The position numbers and the translations under genes were made by a program. A stretch of 64,000 bases of DNA, taken from assembly GCA_963847145.1 (NCBI GenBank), contig CAWJYN010000003.1, positions 1,488,001 through 1,552,000 on the forward strand, read 5' to 3'. This DNA comes from JABFRJ01 sp963847145 (GTDB lineage Bacteria > Pseudomonadota > Alphaproteobacteria > Rhizobiales > Hyphomicrobiaceae). Below are positions 18,534 through 28,255 of this stretch, in pieces. Below the pieces are notes generated by a model. It saw nothing but the letters and a program-made list of their open reading frames with translations, was not told the origin of the DNA and searched no databases. The number at the start of each line of letters is the position of its first letter. Position 1 is the stretch's first letter.

Positions 18534-19631
18534 ATGAGCTCCGCTGGCGATCTGACTGTTTTGGGGATCGAGACGAGCTGTGATGAAACAGCTGCGGCCG
18601 TGGTTGTGCGCGATAGCGCTGGCCGCGGCCGTATCGTTTCCAATGTCGTGCGTGCTCAGTGGGAGCAGCACCGGCCGTTCGGTGGCGTCGTGCCGGAACT
18701 CGCAGCCCGCGCGCACGTCGAATGCCTGGACGAGATTATTGCCGGCGCGATGAACGGCGCCGGTGCCGGCTTCGCGGACCTTGATGGGATTGCGGTTACA
18801 GCTGGACCTGGTTTGATTGGTGGGTTGATGGTGGGTGTCATCACGGCTGAGACCATCGCGCGCGTACATGGCTTGCCGCTAGTGGCGGTCAATCATCTGG
18901 AGGCGCACGCGCTGACGGTGGGGCTGACGGAGGGACTGTCGCCGCCGTATCTTTTGCTGCTGGTGTCGGGCGGGCATACACAGCTGCTCGCGGTGAAGGA
19001 CGTGGGCCACTATGTGCGGCTCGGTTCGACGATTGATGATGCGCTGGGCGAGGCGTTCGACAAAACAGCAAAGTTGCTGGGCCTTGGTGCGCCGGGCGGG
19101 CCTGCCGTTGAACAAGCTGCGGCGCGTGGCAAGCCAGGCCGGTTCGATCTGCCGCGGCCGATGTATGGGCGGCCAGAGCCGAACTTTTCGTTTTCCGGTT
19201 TGAAGAACGCGATCCGGCTGGCGGCTGAAGCAGCGGCGCCGGTTAGTGAGCAGGACATTGCTGATTTGTGTGCTGACTTCCAGCTGGCAGTGGCGGCAAG
19301 CGTCGAGAACCGGATTGAGACAGCGTTGGCGATTTCGGAAGCGGCGCTGGGTGCAGGTGCGCCGCGACGGCTGGTGGTGGCTGGCGGTGTGGCGGCGAAC
19401 CAGGCGTTGCGCATCCGGTTGGATGGGCTGACTAAGCGCGCTGGGTATTCATTGCACGTGCCGCCGATTGCGTTGTGCGGCGACAACGGCGCGATGATTG
19501 CGTGGACTGGTGCGGAACGGCTGGCGCGTCGCATGATCGACAAACCCGGCATAGTGCCGCGGGCGCGGTGGCCGCTGGATGCGGCTGCTGTTGCGGTTTT
19601 GGGTGCGGGGCGTCTGGGGGCGAAGGCTTGA
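18534..19631 (+). CDS. tsaD: tRNA N6-threonylcarbamoyltransferase
   Basis: A 365-residue protein of the Kae1/TsaD family, which transfers threonylcarbamoyl onto A37 of ANN-decoding tRNAs together with TsaB, TsaC and TsaE. LGIETSCDETAAAVV is the ASKHA-fold N-terminus, AVNHLEAHA the iron/zinc-binding HxxxH, LLVSGGHTQLL the nucleotide site, and LVVAGGVAANQALR and LCGDNGAMIAWTGAE the C-terminal motifs. The C-terminus extends ~20 residues past the core. The Nudix gene downstream starts within the tsaD stop codon (TGATG), so the two are coupled. Confidence 0.97.
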   Translation: MSSAGDLTVLGIETSCDETAAAVVVRDSAGRGRIVSNVVRAQWEQHRPFGGVVPELAARAHVECLDEIIAGAMNGAGAGFADLDGIAVTAGPGLIGGLMVGVITAETIARVHGLPLVAVNHLEAHALTVGLTEGLSPPYLLLLVSGGHTQLLAVKDVGHYVRLGSTIDDALGEAFDKTAKLLGLGAPGGPAVEQAAARGKPGRFDLPRPMYGRPEPNFSFSGLKNAIRLAAEAAAPVSEQDIADLCADFQLAVAASVENRIETALAISEAALGAGAPRRLVVAGGVAANQALRIRLDGLTKRAGYSLHVPPIALCGDNGAMIAWTGAERLARRMIDKPGIVPRARWPLDAAAVAVLGAGRLGAKA

Positions 19632-20095
19632 TGATCGTGCCGTTGGAGATCCCGCAGTTTGCGACCAAGGTCGTTTTGTTTGTGACACATGAGGATAAGG
19701 TGCTGGTTTTTCTGGAACCGGCCTACCCGCACATTAAGCTGCAAGTGCCGGGCGGCACGGTGGAGGATGGTGAGAGTATTGAGGCCGCTGCACGACGGGA
19801 ATTGGCAGAGGAAACCGGCCTCGAAGACGTTGCGACAATGAGGCTGTTGGCCACGCGCGACTATGTGTTTGAGCACAACGACATGGCGCACAAGCACATC
19901 CGGCATTTCTTTCATATCACGCTGGCGGGCACGCCGCGGGAGCGCTGGTCGCATTGGGAGACTTCGTCGTCGCTGGGTTTTGGGCCCATCGAGTTCGCGT
20001 TGTTCTGGATGGAATTTGGGCAAGCGGCCGATGATCTGGGCTACGGCTTTGGGCCGCCGCTCGCAGAGTTTGCGCCGGCCCTCCTGCGCGGTTGA
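19631..20095 (+). CDS. Nudix hydrolase
   Basis: A 154-residue protein with a complete Nudix box starting at Gly in PGGTVEDGESIEA and continuing AARRELAEETGL (GxxxxxExxxxxxxREUxEExGU). The family hydrolyses nucleoside diphosphates linked to another moiety using Mg2+. Aromatic residues after the box (YVFEHNDMAHKHIRHFFHI) would line the substrate pocket. The ATG overlaps the tsaD stop by one base (TGATG). A longer in-frame read-through upstream belongs to another frame of tsaD and was not used. The substrate is unknown. Confidence 0.9.
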   Translation: MIVPLEIPQFATKVVLFVTHEDKVLVFLEPAYPHIKLQVPGGTVEDGESIEAAARRELAEETGLEDVATMRLLATRDYVFEHNDMAHKHIRHFFHITLAGTPRERWSHWETSSSLGFGPIEFALFWMEFGQAADDLGYGFGPPLAEFAPALLRG

Positions 20096-20096
20096 G

Positions 20097-20945
20097 TCAG
20101 CCACCGAGCAGGCGGCGGGCATTGCCGTTGGCGATCTTCTGCGCGGTCGCAGGTGGGAGCTGCGCAAGCCAGCTGCGATATTGAGTGATGATCTCGCCAT
20201 AGCTGGCCCACCGCTCGTTGATCCAGGTGTCGGAGCCAAGGAGGAAGCGGTCCGCATGACGCAGGAACAGAGTGCGCCAGATGTCCGTCAATTTGCCGCC
20301 GCCGTCTGTGATGCCGCCGCGATAAGACAGTTCGCCCCACAGTTCCGCGTATTTTTCCAGCAACGTGCCAACGCGCTCGGGTTCGAGCGAGAAGCCGGTA
20401 TGGGCCCAGATGATGCGCGCGCGGCTATTGTGCGTGAACAAGATTTCGAGGGCTTCGGCATCGCAGTGACAATGCAGAAACAAGCCTTTGTCGACAGCAA
20501 AGTCGACCGTGCGTTTGACCCACTCGTTGGCGGCTGCGCGACCGGCGAGATGGAACTCGCCGATGCCCTTGTAACCGCCGCGGGCGTATTCTTCTTGCAC
20601 GAGGTCAAAGATCTTTGGGTCGCCCATCCAACTGGCGATATCGGCGCGCACGCGATAGGGACGAATGAAGGGGACAACCCAGAGGTCGTTGGCTTTGGCA
20701 TCAATCAGCGCCTGGGTGCCAATGTTGGGGCGGCTGGTGGCGAGAATACCGGTGACACGATGACGCTTGAAGAGGGCCAAAACCTCGTCCATTTGATAGT
20801 AGGGTTTCGGCTCCCAGTTATAGTGCAAATGGGCGTCGAAGATTTCCATTGGCGTCTCCTGCCCGTGCGTCAAGTGCGGATGGAGAACAGCCGCCGATAG
20901 TGCCACAAGCAGGCAAGCGGCGGCACGGGCGCGACGGATAGGCAT
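20097..20945 (-). CDS. Exported amidohydrolase-family (TIM-barrel) protein
   Basis: A 282-residue protein. It starts with a signal peptide (MPIRRARAAACLLVALSAAV then HPHLTHGQ), so it is exported. The mature part begins with MEIFDAHLHYN, where HxH is the first metal-ligand motif of the amidohydrolase superfamily, and continues with LFLHCHCDAEAL (H) and IIWAHTGFSLEP (H), ending with FLLGSDTWINERW (catalytic Asp). In-frame ATGs up to 75 bases upstream give non-signal extensions and were rejected. Such proteins are Zn-dependent hydrolases or decarboxylases; the substrate is unknown. It converges on the Nudix gene one base away and is divergent from gpsA. Confidence 0.82.
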   Translation of the reverse strand: MPIRRARAAACLLVALSAAVLHPHLTHGQETPMEIFDAHLHYNWEPKPYYQMDEVLALFKRHRVTGILATSRPNIGTQALIDAKANDLWVVPFIRPYRVRADIASWMGDPKIFDLVQEEYARGGYKGIGEFHLAGRAAANEWVKRTVDFAVDKGLFLHCHCDAEALEILFTHNSRARIIWAHTGFSLEPERVGTLLEKYAELWGELSYRGGITDGGGKLTDIWRTLFLRHADRFLLGSDTWINERWASYGEIITQYRSWLAQLPPATAQKIANGNARRLLGG

Positions 20946-21062
20946 CACGAAAAGCTCCAACAAGCGTTGCGTTTTCCGTATCATCCGCGCACGCAAGGAT
21001 GCAATGGCAGGTCTACACAAGGCAGGCCTACACTTGGGCGCAATCGACTTTGGTGATGCAGG

Positions 21063-22079
21063 ATGAATGAATTGAGCAGGCGTGTGTCATTCGCGCGCAT
21101 TGGCGTGATCGGCGGCGGCGCGTGGGGTACGGCGCTGGCGCAGACACTGCGGTTGGCGGGGCGTGACGTGACGCTGTGGGCCCGGGATGCGGCGGTGGTT
21201 GCTGACATTGCCAACCACCGCGAGAACCGCGTGTACCTGCCGGGTGTGCCGCTGGATGCAGCTTTGGAGGCGACGACAGACCTGGCGCGGGCGGCCAGTG
21301 CTGATCTGGTGCTGCTGGTGACGCCGGCGCAGGTGACGGCGACGATAGCGTGGGCACTGAAGCTGCATCTGCGCGCTGGCGTACCGGTGGTGATCTGCGC
21401 CAAGGGCATAGAGCAGGCGACCGGGCGGCGGCTGAGTGCGGTGCTGGAGGCGGCGTTGCCGGGTACGACGTTGGCGGTCCTGTCGGGGCCTGGGTTTGCC
21501 GGCGACGTAGTGCGCGGGTTGCCGACAGCAGTGACGCTGGCGTGTGCGGACGAGGCGCTGGGTGCGGCTTTGGCGGCGACCATCGGGTATCGCAATTTCC
21601 GCATCTATTGGACGGACGATGTGGCCGGTGTCGAACTCGGCGGGTCGGTAAAAAATGTGCTGGCGATTGCGGCAGGGATCGCCGACGGAAAAAAACTGGG
21701 TGCGAGCGCGCATGCCGCCCTGGTGACGCGTGGGTTTGCTGAGCTGCGCCGGTTCGGGGCTGCATTGGGCGCGAAGCCGGCGACGCTGCTGGGCCTGTCG
21801 GGGCTCGGTGATCTGCTGCTGACGTGCGGGAGCGCGCAATCGCGTAACATGAGCCTGGGGCGTGGGCTCGGCGAAGGGCGGACGCTGACGGAGATACTGG
21901 GAGCGCGACGCAGCGTGTCGGAAGGTGTGGCGACGGCTGCAGCGGTGGTGGCGCTGGCGCGGAGCCACGCGTTGGAGATGCCGATTGCAGAGGCGGTGCA
22001 TGCGATCTGCATAGGCGCCACGACCGTTGATGCGGCGATGGCTGGGTTGCTGGCGCGGCCATTCCGGGCCGAGGACTGA
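21063..22079 (+). CDS. gpsA: NAD(P)+-dependent glycerol-3-phosphate dehydrogenase
   Basis: A 338-residue enzyme that makes sn-glycerol-3-phosphate from dihydroxyacetone phosphate for phospholipid synthesis. The Rossmann GVIGGGAWGTALAQTL is at the N-terminus, with LSGPGFAGDV, the catalytic-Lys region ELGGSVKNVLAIAAGIADG and the late motif LSGLGDLLLTC. Length and motif order are canonical. It is divergent from the exported amidohydrolase gene, and its true start could also be the ATG at 21063 or a downstream one near VSFARIGVIG, which would shorten it slightly. Confidence 0.96.
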   Translation: MNELSRRVSFARIGVIGGGAWGTALAQTLRLAGRDVTLWARDAAVVADIANHRENRVYLPGVPLDAALEATTDLARAASADLVLLVTPAQVTATIAWALKLHLRAGVPVVICAKGIEQATGRRLSAVLEAALPGTTLAVLSGPGFAGDVVRGLPTAVTLACADEALGAALAATIGYRNFRIYWTDDVAGVELGGSVKNVLAIAAGIADGKKLGASAHAALVTRGFAELRRFGAALGAKPATLLGLSGLGDLLLTCGSAQSRNMSLGRGLGEGRTLTEILGARRSVSEGVATAAAVVALARSHALEMPIAEAVHAICIGATTVDAAMAGLLARPFRAED

Positions 22080-22180
22080 GAGCGGCGCGGATGCCATGGG
22101 CCCTGCGGTTCTGAGCGCACTTCCGCAACCGTTGCAAATGGCCTAAGGGCGGCGCAACTCTTCCCGAGGCGCAAGTATAA

Positions 22181-23803
22181 ATGATTCATCTCGATAACAT
22201 CAGCAAGCAGAATGGGCATCAGATACTCTTCATTGAGGCGTCTGCCGCGCTCAACAAAGGCGAGAAGGTCGGCCTTGTCGGCCCCAACGGGTCGGGCAAG
22301 ACGACACTGTTCCGCATGATCATCGGCGAGGAGCAGCCCGACGAAGGCCAAGTGGCCGTCGACCGGCGGCTGACTATTGGCTACTTCAGCCAGGATGTGG
22401 GCGAGATGGCGGGCCGCAGTGCTGTTGCCGAAACAATGGATGGTGTCGGTCCGGTCAGCGCGATGGCGGCGGAACTGAAGAACTTGGAAACCGCGATGGC
22501 AGATCCGGCGCGCGCCGACGATATGGATGAGATTGTTGCGCGGTACGGCGAGGTGCAGGGGCGCTTTGAAGAGCTTGACGGTTATGCGTTGGAAGGCCGC
22601 GCGCGGGAAGTGCTGGCGGGGCTTGGGTTCAGCCAGGAGATGATGGACGGCGATGTGGGCGAGCTGTCGGGCGGTTGGAAAATGCGGGTGGCGTTGGCGC
22701 GTGTTCTGCTGATGCGGCCGGATGCGATGCTGCTCGACGAGCCGAGCAACCATTTGGATCTGGAGAGCCTCATCTGGCTGGAGTCGTTCCTCAAGGGCTA
22801 TGAGGGCGCGCTGCTGATGACCAGCCACGACCGCGCTTTCATGAACCGCATCGTCACTAAGGTGGTGGAGATCGATAGCGGCGCGCTGACGGCCTACTCC
22901 GGTGACTACGAATTCTATGAGCAACAGCGGGCGCTGGCGGAAAAACAGCAGCAGGCGCAGTTTGAGCGGCAGCAGGCGATGCTGGCCAAGGAAATCAAAT
23001 TCATCGAGCGCTTCAAAGCCCGAGCTTCGCACGCGGCGCAGGTGCAGAGCCGCGTGAAAAAGTTGGAGAAAATCGAAAAGGTCGAGCCGCCGAAGCGACG
23101 GCAGACGGTGCAGTTCAAGTTCACGCCGCCGCCGCGCTCGGGCGAAGATGTTGTGAGTTTGAAGCGGGTGCACAAAGGCTACGGCAGCCGGCGCATCTAT
23201 GAGGGGTTTGACTTCGTCGTGCGGCGCCGCGAGCGCTGGTGCATCATGGGCATCAATGGGGCGGGCAAATCGACGTTGTTGAAACTGGTGGCGGGCGCGA
23301 CGCCGCCGGACGATGGTTCGGTGGCGGTGGGTGGCAGTGTGAAAATGGGTTACTTCGCGCAACATGCGATGGATCTGTTGGAGGGCGAACGGACGGTTTT
23401 TCAGTCGCTGGAGGACAACTTTCCGCAAGCCGGACAAGGCTCGCTGCGGTCGTTGGCCGGGTGCTTCGGCTTCTCTGGTGACGAGGTGGATAAGAAATGC
23501 CGCGTGCTGTCGGGCGGTGAAAAGGCACGGTTGGTGATGGCGCAAATGCTATACGATCCGCCGAACTTTCTGGTGCTCGACGAGCCGACCAACCACTTAG
23601 ATCTGGCGACCAAGGAAATGCTGATCGAAGCGTTGTCGCAGTTTGAAGGTACGATGCTTTTTGTCAGCCACGATCGGCATTTTTTGGCCGCGCTGTCGAA
23701 CCGCGTGCTGGAGCTGACGCCGGACGGTATTCACCAGTATGGTGGTGGCTATACTGAGTATGTCGCGCGCACGGGACAGGAAGCGCCGGGGCTGAGAGGA
23801 TAG
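22181..23803 (+). CDS. ABC-F family ATPase
   Basis: A 540-residue soluble protein with two ABC domains and no membrane segment. The first has Walker A GPNGSGKTT (35-43), signature LSGGWKMRVALAR and Walker B LLLDEPSNHLDL. The Arg/Lys/Gln-rich ABC-F linker (~245-310, with EQQRALAEKQQQAQ) follows. The second has GINGAGKST, LSGGEKARLVMAQ and LVLDEPTNHLDL. ABC-F proteins act on the ribosome, as translation factors or antibiotic protectors. The spacing is that of an EttA/Uup-like housekeeping member; no C-terminal coiled-coil extension typical of full-length Uup is present. It is a single gene. Confidence 0.93.
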   Translation: MIHLDNISKQNGHQILFIEASAALNKGEKVGLVGPNGSGKTTLFRMIIGEEQPDEGQVAVDRRLTIGYFSQDVGEMAGRSAVAETMDGVGPVSAMAAELKNLETAMADPARADDMDEIVARYGEVQGRFEELDGYALEGRAREVLAGLGFSQEMMDGDVGELSGGWKMRVALARVLLMRPDAMLLDEPSNHLDLESLIWLESFLKGYEGALLMTSHDRAFMNRIVTKVVEIDSGALTAYSGDYEFYEQQRALAEKQQQAQFERQQAMLAKEIKFIERFKARASHAAQVQSRVKKLEKIEKVEPPKRRQTVQFKFTPPPRSGEDVVSLKRVHKGYGSRRIYEGFDFVVRRRERWCIMGINGAGKSTLLKLVAGATPPDDGSVAVGGSVKMGYFAQHAMDLLEGERTVFQSLEDNFPQAGQGSLRSLAGCFGFSGDEVDKKCRVLSGGEKARLVMAQMLYDPPNFLVLDEPTNHLDLATKEMLIEALSQFEGTMLFVSHDRHFLAALSNRVLELTPDGIHQYGGGYTEYVARTGQEAPGLRG

Positions 23804-24052
23804 AGATAGGCCCTGTATCGAGCGATCCTGCCTTGCCGCGCCGTGCCGCGGTCCATCTTTGTGCCCAGATCAATCTACCGGGCTCTTAGCGCGGCTTTGC
23901 TGCCTGGTTATGGCGCGGCAGCGTTTCGCTGGTTCGTCTCGCTGCACCTTTGCGCGCCGATACATTGAACATGATCGACGCAAACAGTCTTGACTTGGTC
24001 TAGGCGGAAACGTCGGTACAGCGGCAGTCTTCCAGTCAGATGGAGTGGCCTC

Positions 24053-24751
24053 ATGCCATTTTGGTTTGCGCGGTCCTTGCTGCTTGTTGCGGCCTTGGGC
24101 GTGACAGCAATTCATGCAGCTCAGGCCCAGACACCGCCGAGTACGGCTGAGATCGCAGCTTATCGCGGTGTGCATGTGGCGGCGTCGGAGGGTAACCTCG
24201 CCGCACTACGAGATCTCGTTGGGCAGCGCGTCGATCTCAATGCACGTGATGGTCACGGCCGTACCGCGGTGCACATTGCTGCGCACGGCGGCCACTTTGA
24301 GTTCATCCGTGCGCTGGCCCATGCCGGTGCGGACATGACGGCGCTGGACAGCCAACGCTATGACATAATCACGATCGCAGCCGTGAAGGACGATGCCGTG
24401 ATGGTCGCGCTTGCCATCTCGCTCGGTGCCAATCCGCGCGCGATCACGTCACCTTACCAGGGCACCGCGCTGATTGCCGCAGCACATTTGGGTCATGCCG
24501 ATGTTGTGCGCGCGCTGATTGCTGCCAAGGCCCCGCTCGATCACGTCAACAATTTGGGATGGACCGCGGCCATTGAGGCGGTGATCCTCGGTGACGGCGG
24601 TGCGCGCCACCAGGCGACGCTGAAGGCGCTGGTCGATGGCGGAGCCAATATCAGTCTTCCCGATCGCGAAGGCCGCACGCCGCTCGATCACGCCAAACAG
24701 CGCGGGTTCCGAGAGATGGAAAGAATTCTTGCGGCAATTGTGCGGCGGTAA
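24053..24751 (+). CDS. Exported ankyrin-repeat protein
   Basis: A 232-residue protein. The N-terminus MPFWFARSLLLVAALGVTAI, followed by HAAQAQT, is a Sec signal peptide. The rest is made of about five ankyrin repeats: GVHVAASEGNLAALRDLV, GRTAVHIAAHGGHFEFIRAL, a weak one around YDIITIAAVKDDAVMV, GTALIAAAHLGHADVVRAL and GWTAAIEAVILGD, then REGRTPLDHAKQRG. The start was chosen for its signal peptide and GGAGTGG upstream; an earlier ATG gives a basic leader. In the periplasm it would serve protein-protein contacts; the partner is unknown. It stands alone, converging on priA. Confidence 0.85.
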   Translation: MPFWFARSLLLVAALGVTAIHAAQAQTPPSTAEIAAYRGVHVAASEGNLAALRDLVGQRVDLNARDGHGRTAVHIAAHGGHFEFIRALAHAGADMTALDSQRYDIITIAAVKDDAVMVALAISLGANPRAITSPYQGTALIAAAHLGHADVVRALIAAKAPLDHVNNLGWTAAIEAVILGDGGARHQATLKALVDGGANISLPDREGRTPLDHAKQRGFREMERILAAIVRR

Positions 24752-24839
24752 GGAAAATGCCGACAGCCGTCATTGCTGTTCCAATGATTGGCTCAAGGGG
24801 GGACCGCCATTGAGATCCGTAATGGTGCCCCATTTTTAC

Positions 24840-27086
24840 TCACAAAAAGTTATAGGGATCGATATCGACGCTGAGCATCACGTCACTAGGCAGCTTTGGT
24901 AACGTGCTGAGCCATTGGCGGATGTAGCTTTGGAGATCGACTTCCCTTGGGGCTTTCGCCAGCAGGCGCCAGCGGAAGCGGCCGCGCACGACGGCAATCG
25001 GGGCTTCGGCGGGGCCAAGGACGGAGATGCGTTCGGCGGCCGGCGCGCGATTGGCAATATCGCGGGCGACGAGTTCGGCCACTTCCTTATCGCGTGCCGA
25101 CACAACAAGTGCGGCGAGACGGCCATAGGGCGGCAGCAACCCTGCCTGGCGGATGTGGATTTCGCGCTCGAGGAATGTCTCGCGGTCACCCTTGATGATG
25201 GCGTCCATCACGGGGTGTTCGGGATTGTAGGTTTGGACGAAGCCGCGGCCATTGGCAAAACTGCGCCCTGCGCGGCCGGTGACTTGATGCAAGAGCTGGA
25301 ACGTGCGTTCGCCGGAGCGCGGGTCGGCGCCCTGGGCGAGGCCAAGATCGCCGTCGACAATGCCGACGGTCGAGAGATCGGGGAAGTGGTGGCCCTTGGC
25401 GACGATCTGGGTGCCGATGATGATCTGGATTTCGCCGCGCTCGATCTGATGGATCATCTCGCGCATTTCGACGAGGCCGGGGATTAGGTCCGATGACATG
25501 AGTGCGCGCTTGGCGTCTGGAAAGCGCTCGGCAACTTCTTCCGCGATGCGCTCGACGCCTGGACCGCACGCGGTCATGGACTTTTCTTCCTGACAGTGCG
25601 GGCAACGTTCCGGGATGGGCAGGGAGAACCCGCAGTGATGGCAGTTGAGGCGGTTGCGGAAGCGGTGCTCAACGAGCCATGCGGTGCACTGCGGGCAATC
25701 GAACTTGTGGCCGCATTTGCGGCAGAGTGTGAGGGGCGCATAGCCACGGCGGTTGAGAAAGAGCAAGGTTTGTTGCCCCTTTTGCAGGGTCTCAGCAATA
25801 GCTTCAACCATCTGCGGCGCGAGCCAACGGCCTTTGTCGGGTTGCTGGGTCCGCAGATCGATGGCTGTGATCTCCGGCAACTCTGTCCCTGAGAACCGGC
25901 TGGGAAGATGCACGTGACGATAGCGGCCGGTGCGGGCGTTGACATGACTTTCAATTGAGGGCGTCGCCGACGCCAGCACGATCGGTATTTTCCCAAGAGC
26001 CGCGCGCACCACCGCCATGTCGCGTCCTTGATAGTGGACGCGGTCATCTTGCTTGAAACCCTGGTCGTGTTCTTCGTCGACGACGATTAAGCCAAGGTCA
26101 GCGTAGGGCAGGAACAGGACCGAGCGGGCACCGACAACGACTTGCACTTCGCCGGAGGCGGCGGCGCGCCAGACGCGGGCGCGCTCAGTGGGCGAGAGGG
26201 CGGAATGCCACTCCGCCGGTGGTGCGCCGAAGCGCTTGGTAAAGCGATCCATGAACTGTGAGGTGAGCGCGATTTCCGGCAACATGATCGCGCACTGGCG
26301 GCCTTCGGCTAACGTGCGGGCGACGGCTTCGAAATAGACTTCGGTTTTGCCGGATCCGGTGACGCCATCGAGCAGTGAAGCGGAGAATGTCGCGCCATCG
26401 ACGCTGGCGCGTAATGTGTCGACGGCTTGGGCTTGTGCGCCGTCGAAGGCGACTGTCATGTAGTCATGGGTGAGAGCGCGAAAGCGCTTCTCGGGGATGG
26501 CGACTTCGACAAGTGCGCCTGCCGCGACGAGGCCGTCAATGACGCCGCTGGTGCAGCCAGCCGCTTCGGCGAGCGCTGACTTTGCCCGGATAAGCCCATC
26601 GCTTGCGACCTCCAGCGCCTTCAGACGCGCCGGAGTCATGCGCGGCGGGAGATGGCCGTCCTGGACCATCTGGACGCCGTAGCGCGGTTTGCTCGGTTCG
26701 AACACCGCCTGCGCCGCCATCATCATACGAGCGACCATGCCAAGCGGGGCAAGCGTGTAGCGCGCGATCCACTCAGCGAATTCGAGGGAGAGCGCCGGCA
26801 GAGTTGGCACATCGAGCACGCTATCGATGGTCTTCATTTTCTTGGGGTCGATGGCCTTGGCCACACCCATGGCCTTGCGCCACACGATGCCGATGCGGCT
26901 TTGTGCGCCAAACGGCACCATGACGAACTGACCAGACAGTGCCTCAGTGCCTGGCGGCAGCAGGTAGTCATAAGTCTGGTCGAGGGCGACGGGCATTAGA
27001 ATAGGCACGCGCGGACGCAGGTCGGCCGGTGCAGGCACGGTCGCCGCAGGCTTCTCAACGTCGCCAAAGAGATTTCCTAGTGACAT
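24840..27086 (-). CDS. priA: Primosomal protein N' (replication restart helicase)
   Basis: A 748-residue helicase that reloads the replisome at stalled forks. It has an N-terminal DNA-binding region (RPRVPILMPVALDQTYDYLLP), Walker A GVTGSGKTEVYF, Walker B VVDEEHDQGFKQ, and the paired zinc-binding cluster between CRKCGHKFDCPQC and CHHCGFSLPIPERCPHC (eight Cys). Helicase motif V/VI is at GIVDGDLG and QVTGRAGRS. The start was set at the ATG giving MSLGNLFGDVEKP; a frame extending 46 codons further upstream lacks similarity to PriA and overlaps the promoter region of the divergent gene. It is a single minus-strand gene. Confidence 0.96.
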   Translation of the reverse strand: MSLGNLFGDVEKPAATVPAPADLRPRVPILMPVALDQTYDYLLPPGTEALSGQFVMVPFGAQSRIGIVWRKAMGVAKAIDPKKMKTIDSVLDVPTLPALSLEFAEWIARYTLAPLGMVARMMMAAQAVFEPSKPRYGVQMVQDGHLPPRMTPARLKALEVASDGLIRAKSALAEAAGCTSGVIDGLVAAGALVEVAIPEKRFRALTHDYMTVAFDGAQAQAVDTLRASVDGATFSASLLDGVTGSGKTEVYFEAVARTLAEGRQCAIMLPEIALTSQFMDRFTKRFGAPPAEWHSALSPTERARVWRAAASGEVQVVVGARSVLFLPYADLGLIVVDEEHDQGFKQDDRVHYQGRDMAVVRAALGKIPIVLASATPSIESHVNARTGRYRHVHLPSRFSGTELPEITAIDLRTQQPDKGRWLAPQMVEAIAETLQKGQQTLLFLNRRGYAPLTLCRKCGHKFDCPQCTAWLVEHRFRNRLNCHHCGFSLPIPERCPHCQEEKSMTACGPGVERIAEEVAERFPDAKRALMSSDLIPGLVEMREMIHQIERGEIQIIIGTQIVAKGHHFPDLSTVGIVDGDLGLAQGADPRSGERTFQLLHQVTGRAGRSFANGRGFVQTYNPEHPVMDAIIKGDRETFLEREIHIRQAGLLPPYGRLAALVVSARDKEVAELVARDIANRAPAAERISVLGPAEAPIAVVRGRFRWRLLAKAPREVDLQSYIRQWLSTLPKLPSDVMLSVDIDPYNFL

Positions 27087-27270
27087 TAAATCCCGTTCCA
27101 AGACCCGAGTCGGAGTGGTTACTGTAAGCGTTGTGATGCGGCAATCCAGCGGCAGACGAGACCGGCGGTTCAGCGGATAGATGACGGCCTCGCGCCGGTT
27201 GCGAATTTGGGGGCTATGTGTCAACGATTTTTTGAAGGATGCGCATGTGGATTATCGATGGAGCAGCCAT

Positions 27271-28119
27271 ATGCGATCGGGTCTAGTCCTTTGGCTGGTC
27301 CTTTGCGCGCTTGTCCCATCACAAGAGCCGGCACAGGCGCAGGGCAACGACGCCAGCCCAGGACCATTGGCTTGGGCTGCGCCTGCACGGGGGTTCGAGG
27401 TCGCCGAACAAGCGGTGTTGGCCGGCGGCACCGAGGTCGATAAAGTTCTTGTTGCGCGGATTGATCCGGCGCGGTTCAAGTTCGAGGTGCATGCAGCGCC
27501 AGACGCGGCGCGTGAGCTTGGCGACTGGATGACGGTCACGGGTGCAGTGCTGATCATCAACGGCAGTTATTTCGCGCGCGATGGGCAGCCGGCTACGCCA
27601 GTTGTGTCCCGGGGCCAGCCAATGGGGCCGAAGGCTTACGGCACGAAGCACGGGGCGTTTGTCGTTGGGTCCAGCGGGTCGCAAGTGCTCGATCTTGGTA
27701 AGCGGCGCTGGCAAGACGCGTTCAAGGGCGCGACCGAAGCGATGGTCAGCTTTCCAATTCTTATCGGCGCTGACGGCAAAAGCCGCGCGCAGAACTCGGA
27801 TCCGACACGCCTCGCGAACCGCAGCTTCATTGGGCAGGATAGCAATGGGCGGATCATTGTGGGGACGACCAAAACAGGAAGCTTTTCGTTGGATCGGTTT
27901 GCGACGTTCTTGGCTGGCTCTGGATTAGGTCTAACGCGGGCGTTGAACCTCGATGGCGGTCCGCCGGCCTGTCAGGCGGCCAAGATCGGAACCTTTGCCC
28001 GAACGGTATGCAGTAACTCCGAGACGTCGTCAGATGCGGGGCAATTGCGCGCACTTGGCCAGCTTTTTGGGCAACGACCCTGGGGATTGCCGATTGTGCT
28101 GGCGGTTTTCCCGAAATAG
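27271..28119 (+). CDS. Exported phosphodiester glycosidase (NAGPA) domain protein
   Basis: A 282-residue protein with a signal peptide (MRSGLVLWLVLCALVPSQEP, then AQAQG). The mature domain carries the NAGPA/DUF2233 motifs: LIINGSYFARDGQP, RSFIGQDSNGRIIVGTTKT and LNLDGGPPACQA. In the mammalian uncovering enzyme this fold removes GlcNAc from a phosphodiester; bacterial members act on cell-surface or exported phosphodiester-linked glycans. The start at 27271 was chosen for the signal peptide; an ATG 90 bases earlier adds a non-hydrophobic leader. It lies upstream of the PTPS-like trio with a 136-base gap, so shared transcription is possible but unproven. Confidence 0.85.
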   Translation: MRSGLVLWLVLCALVPSQEPAQAQGNDASPGPLAWAAPARGFEVAEQAVLAGGTEVDKVLVARIDPARFKFEVHAAPDAARELGDWMTVTGAVLIINGSYFARDGQPATPVVSRGQPMGPKAYGTKHGAFVVGSSGSQVLDLGKRRWQDAFKGATEAMVSFPILIGADGKSRAQNSDPTRLANRSFIGQDSNGRIIVGTTKTGSFSLDRFATFLAGSGLGLTRALNLDGGPPACQAAKIGTFARTVCSNSETSSDAGQLRALGQLFGQRPWGLPIVLAVFPK

Positions 28120-28255
28120 AAGATGGCGTTCGTTGAGGGGATTGCCGCGGGATCGCCACGATCCGGGTGTTGGTCCGCCACATCACACATCGAAACGCAA
28201 CAATTTCGTGCGATCGCGTCGCGCGCCTTCACTCACACGCTTGCGGAGTCTGCCC

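Noticed and set aside
21605..23545. A 646-codon minus-strand open frame opposite gpsA and the ABC-F gene
   Set aside because: The translation is low-complexity and antisense to two well-supported genes.
24810..24838. A terminator between the ankyrin gene and priA
   Set aside because: The possible stem is only five pairs and is separated from the T-run; too weak to call.
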